From JAFKFH01 sp017307375 (lineage in GTDB: Bacteria > Pseudomonadota > Alphaproteobacteria > Ferrovibrionales > Ferrovibrionaceae), in NCBI GenBank assembly GCA_965229335.1, contig OZ245874.1, forward strand, positions 1 to 64,000: a stretch of DNA of 64,000 nt, written 5' to 3'. A program made the translations under genes and the position numbers. Under the pieces are notes generated by a model. The model ran no database searches. It had not been told where the DNA came from and saw only the letters and a list, made by a program, of their open reading frames with translations. Positions 18,685 through 30,432 of the stretch are shown piece after piece; the stretch's first letter is position 1; every line of letters starts with the position of its first letter.

Positions 18685-20067
18685 ATGGCGGGCATCGGCT
18701 TCGTTCTGCGCCGGCTGACCCAGCGCGACGACCTGCTGGGCCTGGCCCAGGGTTATCTGCTGTCGGCGCTGGTCTCGTCGGGGCCGTGGCTGCTGACCGT
18801 GCTGGCGATCGCCGGGGTCAACCTGATCGGCACGGCGGTCGCCGGCATCGCCCAGGTCGAACAGTTCCGTATCGTCATCATCTACAACTTCGGCTTCTCG
18901 CTGCTGTTTTCCGGGCCGATCCTGCTGGTCGGCACGCGTTATCTGGCCGATCGCATCTTCACGCGCGACGTTTCGGATGCGCCGTCGATGTTCCTGGGGG
19001 CCTATGCGCTGATCGTCGCGACCCAGGCACCGATCGTACTGGCCTTCTATCTGTGGTACGTGCAGACCGACGACCTCGTCCGGCTCGGCGCGATCACCAA
19101 CTATTTCCTGGTCGCCGCCCTCTGGCTCGTCACGATCTTCCTGTCGGCACTGAAGGATTACCGGACCATCGCCGCCGCCTTCGCGCTGGGCATGGTGGTG
19201 GCGATCGGGTCGACCGCCTGGGCGGGGAAGGCATTCGGCGCCGCGGGGCTCTGCTTCAGCTTTTCGGCCGGGCTGGCCGTCGTGGTCTTCCTGATGGTCG
19301 CCCGGCTGTGGGCCGAGTATCCCTATGGCTTCAATCGCCCATGGGACTTCCTGCGCTACTTCGGGCGTTTCAAGGCACTGGCCGCGATCGGCTTCTTCGC
19401 CAATGCCGCGGCCTGGATCGACAAATGGATCATGTGGGCGGCGCCCGAGCGCAGCTGGCCGGCGCATGGCATGGTATCCTACCCGGCCTATGACAGCGCG
19501 ATGTTCCTGGCCTATCTGGTCATCGTGCCGACGCTGGCCCTGTTCATCGTCCAGGTCGAGACCGAATTCTTCGAACAGTACAAGCGCTTCTACGACGCGA
19601 TCCAGCGGCACGCCACCCGCGCCCAGATCCGCGAGAATCAGCGGGCGATCATCGCCACGGTGATTCGCGCGTCGCGCAACCTGATCATCCTGCAGGTCGT
19701 GCTCTGCGGCCTCGTCATCCTGCTGTCGCCGGAGATCTTCTCGGGCCTCGGCATCTCGTTCAACCAGATCGGCATGTTCCGCATCGGTGTGCTGGGCGCG
19801 ATGTTTCACGGGCTGATCATGTTCGCCTGCATCCTGCTGGCCTATTTCGACCTGCGGCGCGACATGCTGATGGTCAACCTGATCTTCTTCGGCCTGAACG
19901 CGGCGTTCACCGCCGTCACGTTGAACCTGGGTTTCCCCTATTACGGCTACGGTTATTTCCTGGCCGCGCTGGCCACGTTCCTGTTCGCCTACGGCCTGGT
20001 CGCGCGGCGGCTGGCCGACCTGCCCTACCTGACCTTCGTCAAGCAGAACCAGTCGGTTGCGTCCTGA
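18685..20067 (+). CDS. pelG: PelG: polytopic Pel transport protein
   Basis: A 460-residue protein with about twelve membrane helices, starting MAGIGFVLRRLTQRDDLLG as is typical of PelG. The family resembles MATE/MOP flippases and is thought to move the growing polymer across the inner membrane as part of the PelDEFG complex. It begins 1 nt after the pelF stop and is the last gene of the operon; two hairpins follow. Confidence 0.94.
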   Translation: MAGIGFVLRRLTQRDDLLGLAQGYLLSALVSSGPWLLTVLAIAGVNLIGTAVAGIAQVEQFRIVIIYNFGFSLLFSGPILLVGTRYLADRIFTRDVSDAPSMFLGAYALIVATQAPIVLAFYLWYVQTDDLVRLGAITNYFLVAALWLVTIFLSALKDYRTIAAAFALGMVVAIGSTAWAGKAFGAAGLCFSFSAGLAVVVFLMVARLWAEYPYGFNRPWDFLRYFGRFKALAAIGFFANAAAWIDKWIMWAAPERSWPAHGMVSYPAYDSAMFLAYLVIVPTLALFIVQVETEFFEQYKRFYDAIQRHATRAQIRENQRAIIATVIRASRNLIILQVVLCGLVILLSPEIFSGLGISFNQIGMFRIGVLGAMFHGLIMFACILLAYFDLRRDMLMVNLIFFGLNAAFTAVTLNLGFPYYGYGYFLAALATFLFAYGLVARRLADLPYLTFVKQNQSVAS

Positions 20068-20083
20068 GAGTGGCCCGGAACTT

Positions 20084-20118
20084 GCGACGCGGATGGCCGA
20101 AGGCCGGATCCGCGTCGC
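20084..20118 (+). promoter_or_regulatory. Long hairpin after pelG
   Basis: GCGACGCGGAT (20084-20094) pairs perfectly with ATCCGCGTCGC (20108-20118), and a GGCC-GAA-GGCC mini-stem inside extends it. No T-run follows. It lies 16 nt after the pelG stop and 22 nt before a second hairpin with a T-run, so it may protect the mRNA 3' end or add to termination. Confidence 0.6.
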
Positions 20119-20140
20119 GACCGGCCGCGATGGCGCTTTG

Positions 20141-20165
20141 ACGGGCGGCAAGCCGCCCGTTTTTT
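20141..20165 (+). terminator. Intrinsic terminator of the Pel operon
   Basis: ACGGGCGGC (20141-20149), an AA loop and GCCGCCCGT (20152-20160) form a perfect 9-bp stem followed by TTTTT. It ends 10 nt before the lysR-type gene, so it should insulate that gene from Pel transcription. Confidence 0.88.
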
Positions 20166-20175
20166 CGGCAGGGGC

Positions 20176-21117
20176 ATGATCAGCTTCGACATCCGCATGC
20201 TGCGTTCGATGCTGTCGGTGGCCGAGACCGGCTCGATCACCGAGACGGCGCGGCGCCTGGGTCGCACGCAACCGGCGATCACCCTGCAATTGCAGCGGCT
20301 GGAGGAGCTTTCCGGCCGCATCCTGTTTCGCCAGGAAGGCCGGCGCATGGTGCTGACCCCGGATGGCGACATCGTCCTGTTCTATGCCCGCTCGATCCTG
20401 CGCATGCATGACGAATTGCTGACCAGGCTGTCCTCGCCGGAAATCGAGGGCCATGTCACGCTGGGCACTCCGGACCTCTACGCCGCCTATGTCCTGCCCT
20501 CGATCCTCAACCTGTTCCGCCGCTCGTTCCCGCGCATCCAGGTCGAGCTGCGCTGCGCGCTGTCGACCCCGCTGGTCGGCATGGTCCACCGCAACGAAGT
20601 CGACATCGCGCTGGTGACGCGGATGAACGATTTCACCGGCGGGCAGGTCGTGCGCCAGGAACAGCTCTGCTGGATCACCGGCGAGCGGTCGCAGGCCCAG
20701 CACGAACATCCGCTACCGCTGGCGCTGCTGCCGCCGGGCAACATCTATCGCGACCACGCCATCGACCGGCTGGACCAGGCCGGCCGGTCCTGGCGCATCG
20801 CCTGCGTCTCGGAAAGCGTGTCAGGGCTGCAGGCGGCCGTGTTCGCCGGGATGGCGATCACCGTGCTGGGCCGGTCGGCCCTGGTGCCGGGCATGCGCGA
20901 GATCCTGCCCGACGAGACGCTGCCGCCGCTGCCCAAGGTCGACCTGCTGCTCTACAAGGCGCAGAGCGCGCTGTCGGATGCGGCCAACGCGCTGCACGAC
21001 TATCTCGCCCACTATCTGGGGCTCGATATCCGCATCGACGACACCGCCCCTAAAGAGACGGCGAGCGCCCCGTCCACGGCCGTACCGCTTCGAACCCCGC
21101 TGCAATCCGCAGGATGA
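20176..21117 (+). CDS. LysR-family transcriptional regulator
   Basis: A 313-residue regulator with an N-terminal winged helix-turn-helix (about 5-64, AETGSITETARRLGRTQPAI) and a substrate-binding-like effector domain (about 90-290). The ligand is not evident. It starts just after the Pel terminator behind AGGGGC. Its last 68 bases overlap, on the opposite strand, the end of the amidase gene. It may control the convergent molybdenum hydroxylase/amidase operon, but LysR proteins usually regulate divergent genes, so this is uncertain. Confidence 0.9.
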   Translation: MISFDIRMLRSMLSVAETGSITETARRLGRTQPAITLQLQRLEELSGRILFRQEGRRMVLTPDGDIVLFYARSILRMHDELLTRLSSPEIEGHVTLGTPDLYAAYVLPSILNLFRRSFPRIQVELRCALSTPLVGMVHRNEVDIALVTRMNDFTGGQVVRQEQLCWITGERSQAQHEHPLPLALLPPGNIYRDHAIDRLDQAGRSWRIACVSESVSGLQAAVFAGMAITVLGRSALVPGMREILPDETLPPLPKVDLLLYKAQSALSDAANALHDYLAHYLGLDIRIDDTAPKETASAPSTAVPLRTPLQSAG

Positions 21118-22504
21118 GGGGTTCGCCCAGCCAGGGAGCGACGATCTGCAGCCCGATCGGCAGGCCTTGCGCATCGACGCCGCAGGGAATGCTGGCCGCC
21201 GGCAGCCCGGCAAGATTCATCGGCCAGGTGAACGGCGACCAGCCGAGATGCCGGTCGACCGCGCGGCCGTCGATCCGGTCGACCCCCAGCGTGCCGGCGG
21301 CGAAGGCGGTCACCGCGACCGTCGGGGTCAGCAGCGCATCGACCGACTTGAACATTTCGTGGAACCGGGCGCGCAGGCCGCTGCGGCGATGCATCGCCTC
21401 GACATAGGCGACCGCGGCGTCGCGCCGGCCGGCTTTCAGCACGTCGACGAATTCGGGATCGGACCCGGCGAAATCGGCGTCGCTGCGGCTGCCGACCGAG
21501 GCCGCCTGCTCGGCGAAGGCGATCGGCTTCAGGATCCGTTCGAGCGCCTCCGGGTCGATGCCGGGATCGATCGGCACGATGGTGGCGCCGAGATCGGCCA
21601 CCACGTCGACCGCGGCCAGCACCGCGGCACGCACCGCCGGATCGACCGCGGCATGGCCGAGATCGAGGCTGTAACCGATCTGCAGGCCGGAAAGGCTGCG
21701 CCGGCCGGCATCGAAGCGGCGCGGCGGCTGGGGCAGCGAGGCGGCATCGCGGGCGTCGTAGCCGGCGATGACCTCGAGCATCAGCGCGGCATCGGCGACC
21801 GACCGGGTGATCGGCCCGGTATGGGCGAGGCTGGCCCACGACGGCGGCGCGAAACCCGGCGCGCGCGATACCAGGCCGAAGGTCGGCTTCAGCCCGAACA
21901 CGCCGCAGAACGAGGCCGGCACGCGGATCGAGCCGACGCCGTCGGTGCCAACGGCCAGCGGGCCGCAGCCGGCCGCGACCGCCGCCGCGGCACCGCCCGA
22001 CGACCCGCCCGAGGTGCGGTCGAGCGCCCAGGGGTTGCGGGTGATCCCGGTCAGCGGGCTGTCGGCCGTCAGCTTGTAGCCGCTTTCGCAGGTGGTGGTC
22101 TTGGCCAGCACGATCGCACCGGCCTCGCGCAGCCGCGCCACCACATGGGCATCTGCCGGGGCGACGAAGTCCTTCAGCGACGGCGCCCCACCCTTGGCCG
22201 GCACGCCGCCGACGAAGACCAGGTCCTTGACCGTCACCGGCAGCCCGGCCAGCGCCCCGGCGGGTTCGCCCAGCCGCCAGTCGCGCGTCGCCGCCTCGGC
22301 GGCGGCCAGCGCCTCGTCGTAGAGCGGCGTGACCACGACGTTGCAGGCGGCATCGGTGCGCTTCAGTGCCGCGATCGACGCCTCGACCACATCGCGCGGC
22401 GTGAAGCGCCTGGCGCGGTAGCCCGCCAGCATCTCGGCGGCGGTCAGGCGCGCAAGATCCTCCGCCCCGGCGGGAACGCCGGGCATAGCCGGTACCGTGT
22501 TCAT
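21050..22504 (-). CDS. Amidase signature family hydrolase
   Basis: A 484-residue amidase with the Ser-cisSer-Lys triad: K93 (TVKDL), the GGSSGG loop (166-171) and S192 in GTDGVGSIRVP. The family hydrolyses amides or transfers ammonia (GatA-like), but no gatB or gatC is adjacent, so a catabolic amide hydrolase is likely. It is the last gene of the transporter/hydroxylase operon, 8 nt after the FAD subunit gene. A natural reading is that it cleaves an amide before or after ring hydroxylation. The substrate cannot be read from sequence. Confidence 0.9.
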   Translation of the reverse strand: MNTVPAMPGVPAGAEDLARLTAAEMLAGYRARRFTPRDVVEASIAALKRTDAACNVVVTPLYDEALAAAEAATRDWRLGEPAGALAGLPVTVKDLVFVGGVPAKGGAPSLKDFVAPADAHVVARLREAGAIVLAKTTTCESGYKLTADSPLTGITRNPWALDRTSGGSSGGAAAAVAAGCGPLAVGTDGVGSIRVPASFCGVFGLKPTFGLVSRAPGFAPPSWASLAHTGPITRSVADAALMLEVIAGYDARDAASLPQPPRRFDAGRRSLSGLQIGYSLDLGHAAVDPAVRAAVLAAVDVVADLGATIVPIDPGIDPEALERILKPIAFAEQAASVGSRSDADFAGSDPEFVDVLKAGRRDAAVAYVEAMHRRSGLRARFHEMFKSVDALLTPTVAVTAFAAGTLGVDRIDGRAVDRHLGWSPFTWPMNLAGLPAASIPCGVDAQGLPIGLQIVAPWLGEPLILRIAAGFEAVRPWTGRSPSL

Positions 22505-22512
22505 GGCAACTC

Positions 22513-23313
22513 CTAGGAAAACGCGATCGCGGCGGCCACCGCCCGTCCGGCCATCACCCCGACGAGATGGGCACGATAGGCGGCATCGGCGTGGATGTCG
22601 CTGTTCAGCCCCGCCGGATCGATGGCCACGGCGCGGGCGGCCTCGGGCGTGAAGCTCTTGTCCAGCGCCGCCTCCATGGCCGGCAGCCGGAAAACCGATG
22701 GCCCCGCCCCGGTCACGGCGACGCGTACGCCGGCCGGCAGCGCGGCGACGAACACCCCGGCCAGGGCATAGCGCGATGCCGGGCTGCGGAACTTGGCATA
22801 GGCGGCACGGCGCACCGCCGGAAAGCGGATCGCGGTGACGATTTCACTGGGGGCCAGCGCGGTTTCGAACAGCCCGACGAAAAAATCGTCGGCGACGATC
22901 GCCCGGCGGTCGGTCACCACCTCGGCGCTCAGGGCCAGCAACGCGGCCGGATAATCGGCCGCCGGATCGTTGTTGGCGACCGATCCCCCGATGGTGCCGC
23001 GATGACGCACCTGGGGATCGCCGATGCCGCCGGCCAGCGCCGCCACGCCGGGCAGGACCCGCGCCAGGATCGGCGAGGCGGCGACGTCGGCATGGCGGGC
23101 CGTCGCGCCGATCGTGACGACGCCGTCGGCCTCCGCTATGCCGGAGAGCGGCAGGGCCGCGAGGTCGACCAGCGCCTCCGGGGCGGCCAGACGCTGCTTC
23201 ATCGTCGGCAGCAGCGTCATGCCCCCGGCCAGCACCCTGGCGTCCTCGATCGTGGCGAGCAGGCCGGCAGCGGCCTCGATCGTCGCGGGCTTGTGATAGG
23301 CGAAATCGCGCAT
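22513..23313 (-). CDS. FAD-binding subunit of a molybdenum hydroxylase (CoxM family)
   Basis: A 266-residue medium subunit. It has the two FAD motifs of the family: AGGMTLLP (variant of AGGxSL, near residue 29) and TIGGSVANNDPAADYP (near residue 106). It passes electrons from the iron-sulfur subunit to an acceptor. It follows the large-subunit gene by 15 nt and completes the heterotrimer S-L-M encoded in order in this operon. Confidence 0.93.
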   Translation of the reverse strand: MRDFAYHKPATIEAAAGLLATIEDARVLAGGMTLLPTMKQRLAAPEALVDLAALPLSGIAEADGVVTIGATARHADVAASPILARVLPGVAALAGGIGDPQVRHRGTIGGSVANNDPAADYPAALLALSAEVVTDRRAIVADDFFVGLFETALAPSEIVTAIRFPAVRRAAYAKFRSPASRYALAGVFVAALPAGVRVAVTGAGPSVFRLPAMEAALDKSFTPEAARAVAIDPAGLNSDIHADAAYRAHLVGVMAGRAVAAAIAFS

Positions 23314-23328
23314 CGGCGTCTCCTCCCC

Positions 23329-25721
<2,393 letters not shown>

Positions 25722-25725
<4 letters not shown>

Positions 25726-26201
25726 GCCTCCGTTCCCTGATGCATCGCGGCGGCGGCGGCGATGACCGATTTGACGATGTTCTGATAGCCGGTGCAGCGA
25801 CAGATATTGCCTTCCAGCCAGTGGCGCACCTCGGCCTCGGTCGGCGCCGGGTGGCTGGCGGCGAAATCGGTCGCGCTCATCATCATGCCCGGGGTGCAGA
25901 AGCCGCATTGCAGGCCGTGGCAGTCGCGGAAGGCCTGCTGCATCGGGTGCAGGGTCCGGCCGTCGGGCGACAGCCCCTCGACCGTCGTGACCGCGCAGCC
26001 GTCGGCCGAGACGGCGAGCATCGTGCAGCTCTTGACCGAGCGGCCGTCGACATGGACGACGCAGGCGCCGCACTGGCTGGTATCGCAGCCGACATGGGTG
26101 CCGGTCAGCCCCAGACGTTCGCGCAGCAGCTCGACCAGCAAAGTCGCCGGCGGCACGTCGACGGCGGTCTCCCGGCCGTTCAGCGTGAAGGAGATGTCCA
26201 T
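25722..26201 (-). CDS. [2Fe-2S] iron-sulfur subunit of the molybdenum hydroxylase (CoxS family)
   Basis: A 159-residue small subunit with both cluster sites visible: the plant-ferredoxin type C39, C44, C47, C59 and the alpha-helical type C99, C102, C134, C136. It relays electrons from the molybdenum centre to FAD. It starts 17 nt after the ABC ATPase stop and is translationally coupled to the large-subunit gene. Confidence 0.95.
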
Positions 26202-26218
26202 GGCCAAAACCCCCGTTC

Positions 26219-27319
26219 TCAAGCCAACAGATGGGCGCGATCGATCGCCCAGGTCGCCAGCACGACGTCGCCGACGTCGAGCGGATCGGTGAAGAAGCGC
26301 CGTTCGGGCACATAGGCGACGAACTCGTCCGACCCGACGGGATCGAGCATCACCTTGACGAAGGCGCCCTGGTATTCGATGGCCTGCACCCGGGTGGTGA
26401 CGGCCGTGGTCGCCGGGTCGGCCGGGCCGCTGCCCGGCCGCACCAGCTCGATATCGTCGCGGCGCACCGCGACGTCGAGGCGATCGCCCTGGACGAGGCC
26501 CGGGCGCAGCGGGATCTCGATGCCGCGCAGCTGCGGCGCGGCGAGGGTGGCACGCGCGCCGTTGACCCGCGTCACCTGGCCCGACAGCACGTTCTGGCCG
26601 CCGAGGAATTCGGCGACATAGCGGTCGCGCGGCGCGGCATAGACGTCGCGTGCCGGTCCGGCCTGGCGGATCTTGCCCTTCTCCATCACCACCACCACGT
26701 CGGCCAGCGCGATCGCCTCGAGCTGGGTGTGGGTGACATGGATGAAGGTGATCCCGAGCTCGCGCTGCATCCGCCGCAATTCCTGGCGCATCTGCACCCG
26801 CAACTGCTCGTCCAGCGCCGACAGGGGTTCGTCGAGCAGCAGCACGCGGGGCTCGGTGATCGCCGCGCGGGCCAGGGCGACGCGCTGCTGCTGGCCACCC
26901 GAAAGCTGCGCGGGCAGACGGTCGGCCAGTTCGGTAAGCCGCACCTTTTCCATCATCTGGTCGGCCCGGGCATGGCGCTCGGCCTTGTCGAGGCCGCGCA
27001 CGCGCAGCGCGAAGGCGATGTTGTCGCGCACGGTCAGATGCGGGAACAGCGCATAGGACTGGAACATCATCGCCGTCCGCCGCTCGGCCGGCGTCAGCCC
27101 GACGACGTCCTGGCCGCCGATCAGGATCTCGCCGTCGGTCGGGTCCTCGTGGCCCGCGACCATCCGCAGGATCGTGGTCTTGCCGCAGCCCGACGGGCCC
27201 AGGAAGCAGCAATAGGCGCCGTCCGGGATCTTGAGGTTTACTCCATCGACCGCCATGAAGCGGCCGTCATAGGTCTTGGTGATGCCGGCAAGCTCGATGT
27301 CGCCGCGTGTTATGGCCAT
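26219..27319 (-). CDS. ABC transporter ATP-binding protein, spermidine/putrescine (Pot) type
   Basis: A 366-residue ATPase: Walker A GPSGCGKTT, Q-loop FQSYALFP, signature LSGGQQQR, Walker B VLLLDEP, H-loop VTHTQ, then a C-terminal TOBE/OB domain as in PotA-like proteins. The start codon overlaps the stop of the permease gene (TGATG). It energises the importer encoded just upstream and is directly followed by the hydroxylase genes, which links uptake and oxidation of one compound. Confidence 0.93.
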   Translation of the reverse strand: MAITRGDIELAGITKTYDGRFMAVDGVNLKIPDGAYCCFLGPSGCGKTTILRMVAGHEDPTDGEILIGGQDVVGLTPAERRTAMMFQSYALFPHLTVRDNIAFALRVRGLDKAERHARADQMMEKVRLTELADRLPAQLSGGQQQRVALARAAITEPRVLLLDEPLSALDEQLRVQMRQELRRMQRELGITFIHVTHTQLEAIALADVVVVMEKGKIRQAGPARDVYAAPRDRYVAEFLGGQNVLSGQVTRVNGARATLAAPQLRGIEIPLRPGLVQGDRLDVAVRRDDIELVRPGSGPADPATTAVTTRVQAIEYQGAFVKVMLDPVGSDEFVAYVPERRFFTDPLDVGDVVLATWAIDRAHLLA

Positions 27320-28158
27320 CAGTGTCCTCCCCCCGCGGCGCGCCGGCGCTGGATCAGCACGATGCTGCCGAGGCTCAAGCCGATGATCAGGAACGAGATC
27401 AGCGTGGTGACGGTGCCGAGCGCGTAGAGCGACGGCGAGGTGACGTTGAGCGTCATGCTCCAGATTTCCAGCGGCAGGGTGTTGAGCGAGCCGGCGGTCT
27501 GCAGCGACCGGGCAAATTCGTCGTAGGACAGCGTGAAGCCGAACAGCCCCACCGCCACCAGCCCGGGCGCCAGCACGGGGACCACGACCAGGCGGATGGT
27601 CTGGGCCGGGGTGGCGCCGAGGTCGCGGGCCGCCTCCTCCCAGCGGCCGTCGAAGCGCGACATCACCGCGAACATCACGAGCACCCCGAAGGGCAGCGTC
27701 CAGGAGAGCTGCGCGCCCAGCGCCGACGAATACCAGGCCGCTTCCAGCCCGAGGAAGGTGCAGGCGAGGCCGACGCCGATCCCGAGCACCAGGCCGGGCG
27801 CCACCAGGCTGCCGATCATCAGGTAGAACACGATGCCGTCGCCGCGGAAGCCGCGCCGGAAGCCCAGCCCGGCCAGGAACGAGGCGACCACGGTGATCAG
27901 CGTGACCGCCAGGGCCAGCCTGATCGACCGGTCGAACGACCCCTTGACGTCGCCGGTCCGCGCCTGGGTGAACAGATCGACGAACCAGTGCAGCGACGTC
28001 CCCTTCATCGGGAAGACCAGTCCGCCGCGGATATCCTGGAACGACAGGATGTAGATGCAGATCATCGGGCCGTAGAGGGCGGCGACGTAGAGGATGAAGA
28101 CGCCCGCGAGCACGTAGAACGTCCACGGCCGCCGCTGGTCGCGGGTGACGCGGCTCAT
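27319..28158 (-). CDS. ABC transporter permease, PotC-like
   Basis: A 279-residue inner-membrane permease with about six helices and the EAA loop (EEAARDLGATPAQTIRLVVVP) that docks to the ATPase. It starts in an ATGA overlap with the first permease gene and ends overlapping the ATPase start by one base. Confidence 0.92.
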   Translation of the reverse strand: MSRVTRDQRRPWTFYVLAGVFILYVAALYGPMICIYILSFQDIRGGLVFPMKGTSLHWFVDLFTQARTGDVKGSFDRSIRLALAVTLITVVASFLAGLGFRRGFRGDGIVFYLMIGSLVAPGLVLGIGVGLACTFLGLEAAWYSSALGAQLSWTLPFGVLVMFAVMSRFDGRWEEAARDLGATPAQTIRLVVVPVLAPGLVAVGLFGFTLSYDEFARSLQTAGSLNTLPLEIWSMTLNVTSPSLYALGTVTTLISFLIIGLSLGSIVLIQRRRAAGGGH

Positions 28159-29018
28159 CGCGTGATCTCCCGCCGGATGTCGACGCTGCGCAGGATCAGC
28201 GCGACGACCAGGGTCAGGACCAGGGTGAGCACGATGGCGCTGGCCGCGGCCGGCGGATATTGCAGCACCGAGATATCCTCGTAGAAGGCACCGACGACCG
28301 AGGCCGAACCGCCGCCGCTCATCACCTTGACGACGAAGAAGTCGCCCATGACGATCGAGACGACGAAGATCGAGCCGAGCGCGATGCCGTTCTTGGCCAT
28401 CGGCAGGACGATCAGCCGCAGCACGTCGAAACGGCTGGCGCCGGCATCGAGGGCTGCCTCGACGATGCGCTTGTCGATACGGGCCAGCGCATTGAAGATC
28501 GGCACGATCATGAAGATCGTCAGCTGGTGGACATAGGCGACGACCACCGCGAAGTCGGAGAACAGCAGGAATTCCAGCGGCTGGTCGACGACGCCGGCGC
28601 CGATCAGCGTCGAGTTGACCAGGCCTTCCTTGCCCAGCAGCGGGATCCAGGAAATCATCCGGATGATGTTCGAGGTCCAGAACGGCACGGTGCAGACCAG
28701 GAACAGCCCGATGGCGATCAGCGGGTTGCGGATATGGAAGACCAGGAAATAGGCCACCCAGAAGCCGATGATGCCCGAGAACGCCCAGGTCAGGATCGTG
28801 AACTTGATCGTGGCCAGGTAGAGATCGAGGGTCAGCTTCGAGGTCAGCACGCCGGCGTAGTTGGCAAGCGTGACGGTCGGGATGATGCCGCCGAACCCGT
28901 CGGTCTCCATGAAGCTCGCCGCCAGCACGACCAGGATCGGCAGCACGAAGAACGGCACCAGCACCAGTACCAGCGGCGAGACGTAGAGCCATCCGGCGAG
29001 ATTGCCACGTCGGGTCAT
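28155..29018 (-). CDS. ABC transporter permease, PotB-like
   Basis: A 287-residue permease with about six helices and the EAA loop (VEAALDAGASRFDVLRLIVLP). The ATG at 29018 has GGAG 8 nt upstream; an ATG six codons earlier would itself overlap that ribosome site. A palindromic element lies between this gene and the binding-protein gene. Confidence 0.92.
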   Translation of the reverse strand: MTRRGNLAGWLYVSPLVLVLVPFFVLPILVVLAASFMETDGFGGIIPTVTLANYAGVLTSKLTLDLYLATIKFTILTWAFSGIIGFWVAYFLVFHIRNPLIAIGLFLVCTVPFWTSNIIRMISWIPLLGKEGLVNSTLIGAGVVDQPLEFLLFSDFAVVVAYVHQLTIFMIVPIFNALARIDKRIVEAALDAGASRFDVLRLIVLPMAKNGIALGSIFVVSIVMGDFFVVKVMSGGGSASVVGAFYEDISVLQYPPAAASAIVLTLVLTLVVALILRSVDIRREITR

Positions 29019-29047
29019 CGACTGAACTCCATGCACAGGCGGACCGG

Positions 29048-29075
29048 CGTCATTCCGGCGCGGGCCGGAATGACG
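29048..29075. repeat. REP-like palindrome between binding-protein and permease genes
   Basis: CGTCATTCCGGC (29048-29059), a GCGG loop and GCCGGAATGACG (29064-29075) form a perfect 12-bp stem. Its form resembles the dispersed intergenic palindromes containing CATTCCGG found in many alphaproteobacterial genomes. Lying after the binding-protein gene, it could slow 3' decay and raise that mRNA over the permease part. No second copy was noticed in the window. Confidence 0.75.
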
Positions 29076-29094
29076 ATAGGTACGAATTCCAAGG

Positions 29095-30432
29095 TCAGGC
29101 GACCTTGAAGTCGTTCCACCGCTTGTTCATGTAGGCCGCCTCGTCCATCAGCGTGTTCCAGCAGGAAATGTTGGTGACGCGCTCGATGAACGACCCGCCG
29201 TCGCGGACCGCGCCGGCCTTCTCCATCGGGACGCCGTAGGGATCGGGGATGTCAGCCGAGGCGGGCTTGCCCTCGTACCAGTACTCCCATTCCGCCTGGG
29301 TCAGCAGCTTCTTGGCGGTCGAGGGCACCGGCGAATAATAGCCGTAGCGGGCCACGAAGGCGCCCTGCCAGCCCGACAGATACCAGTTGATGTAATCGTA
29401 GGCGGCACCGAGCTTCTTGCCCGACAGGTGCTTCATCAGGCCCATGCCGTTGCACCAGCCGCGATAGCCTTCCTTGCCGTTCTTGATGTTGACCGGGGCA
29501 TAGACGCAGGGCAGGCCCTTGACCCGAACGGCGGCGACCGCGGGCGACCACATCGACTGGATCTCGACCTCGCCCGCCGCCATCAGCTGCACCGACTGGT
29601 CGAAGGTGGTCCAGGTGGCGCGGAAATGCCCCTGCTTCTTCAGCTCGATCAGCTTGTTGATGGTGAAGTCGATCTCCGACTTCGTCATGTTGCCCTTGTT
29701 GCCGTACTTGATCAGCCCGGCGCTCTCGAAGCAGAGGGCGGCGTCCATGATGCCGATGGCGGGGACGTCGAGGATCGCGGCCTTGCCCTTGAACTTCGGG
29801 TCGATCAGCTCCTTCCACTCGGTCACGGCATGGCCGACGAGGTCGGGGCGATAGCCGATCGAATCGGCGTTGTAGACCTGGGGCAGGAAGGTCATCCAGC
29901 CGGTGACGCCCTCGTGCAGGTCGGTGGCGTCGGGCTTGGCGATGTACATCGCCTCATAGGGCGAGATGCCCTGGCGGGGGATCTTGTGGCCGTTGATCTC
30001 GCCCTTGGTGAAGATCGGCAGGATGTTGTCGAACTCCTTGATCTTCTTCACCTCGATGCCCTGCAGCACACCGCGCTTGGTCGCCAGCTTGGCCTGCCAG
30101 CCCTCGACGTCGGCGATGTCGACGGTATTGGGCTGGGTGATGAAGCGGTTGATCGCCGCCGAGGTGTCGAGGTTCTGCATCGACACCTTGAAGCCGAGAT
30201 CCTTCGATGCCTGGTCGCCGATCGCCTTGACGACCGAATAGGAGACGCCGACATGGCGCAGCTCGATATCCTTGATTTCCTGCGCCCAGATGGTCGGGAA
30301 ACCCTTGATCAGGCCGGCACCGGCGACCGCGCCGGCGGCACCGGCCGCACCCTTGAGCAGGCGACGGCGGGAAATATCGGTCGGCGCGCTCGTCTTGGGT
30401 GCGCCGCCACGATCGGACTTATTCTTGGTCAT
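29095..30432 (-). CDS. ABC transporter substrate-binding protein, Pot-type, Tat-exported
   Basis: A 445-residue extracellular solute-binding protein (family 1, PotD-like fold). A twin-arginine-type signal is visible (SRRRLLKG at about 21-28 followed by a hydrophobic stretch). GGAGG lies 6 nt before the ATG. It is the first gene of the operon that runs through two permeases, ATPase, molybdenum hydroxylase and amidase. The ligand is unknown; polyamine specificity should not be assumed because this family has many ligands. Confidence 0.92.
   Translation of the reverse strand: MTKNKSDRGGAPKTSAPTDISRRRLLKGAAGAAGAVAGAGLIKGFPTIWAQEIKDIELRHVGVSYSVVKAIGDQASKDLGFKVSMQNLDTSAAINRFITQPNTVDIADVEGWQAKLATKRGVLQGIEVKKIKEFDNILPIFTKGEINGHKIPRQGISPYEAMYIAKPDATDLHEGVTGWMTFLPQVYNADSIGYRPDLVGHAVTEWKELIDPKFKGKAAILDVPAIGIMDAALCFESAGLIKYGNKGNMTKSEIDFTINKLIELKKQGHFRATWTTFDQSVQLMAAGEVEIQSMWSPAVAAVRVKGLPCVYAPVNIKNGKEGYRGWCNGMGLMKHLSGKKLGAAYDYINWYLSGWQGAFVARYGYYSPVPSTAKKLLTQAEWEYWYEGKPASADIPDPYGVPMEKAGAVRDGGSFIERVTNISCWNTLMDEAAYMNKRWNDFKVA

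Noticed and set aside
18586..20709. Antisense open frame of 707 codons opposite pelG and the LysR gene
   Set aside because: It crosses a terminator and two genes on the other strand and has no recognisable domain.
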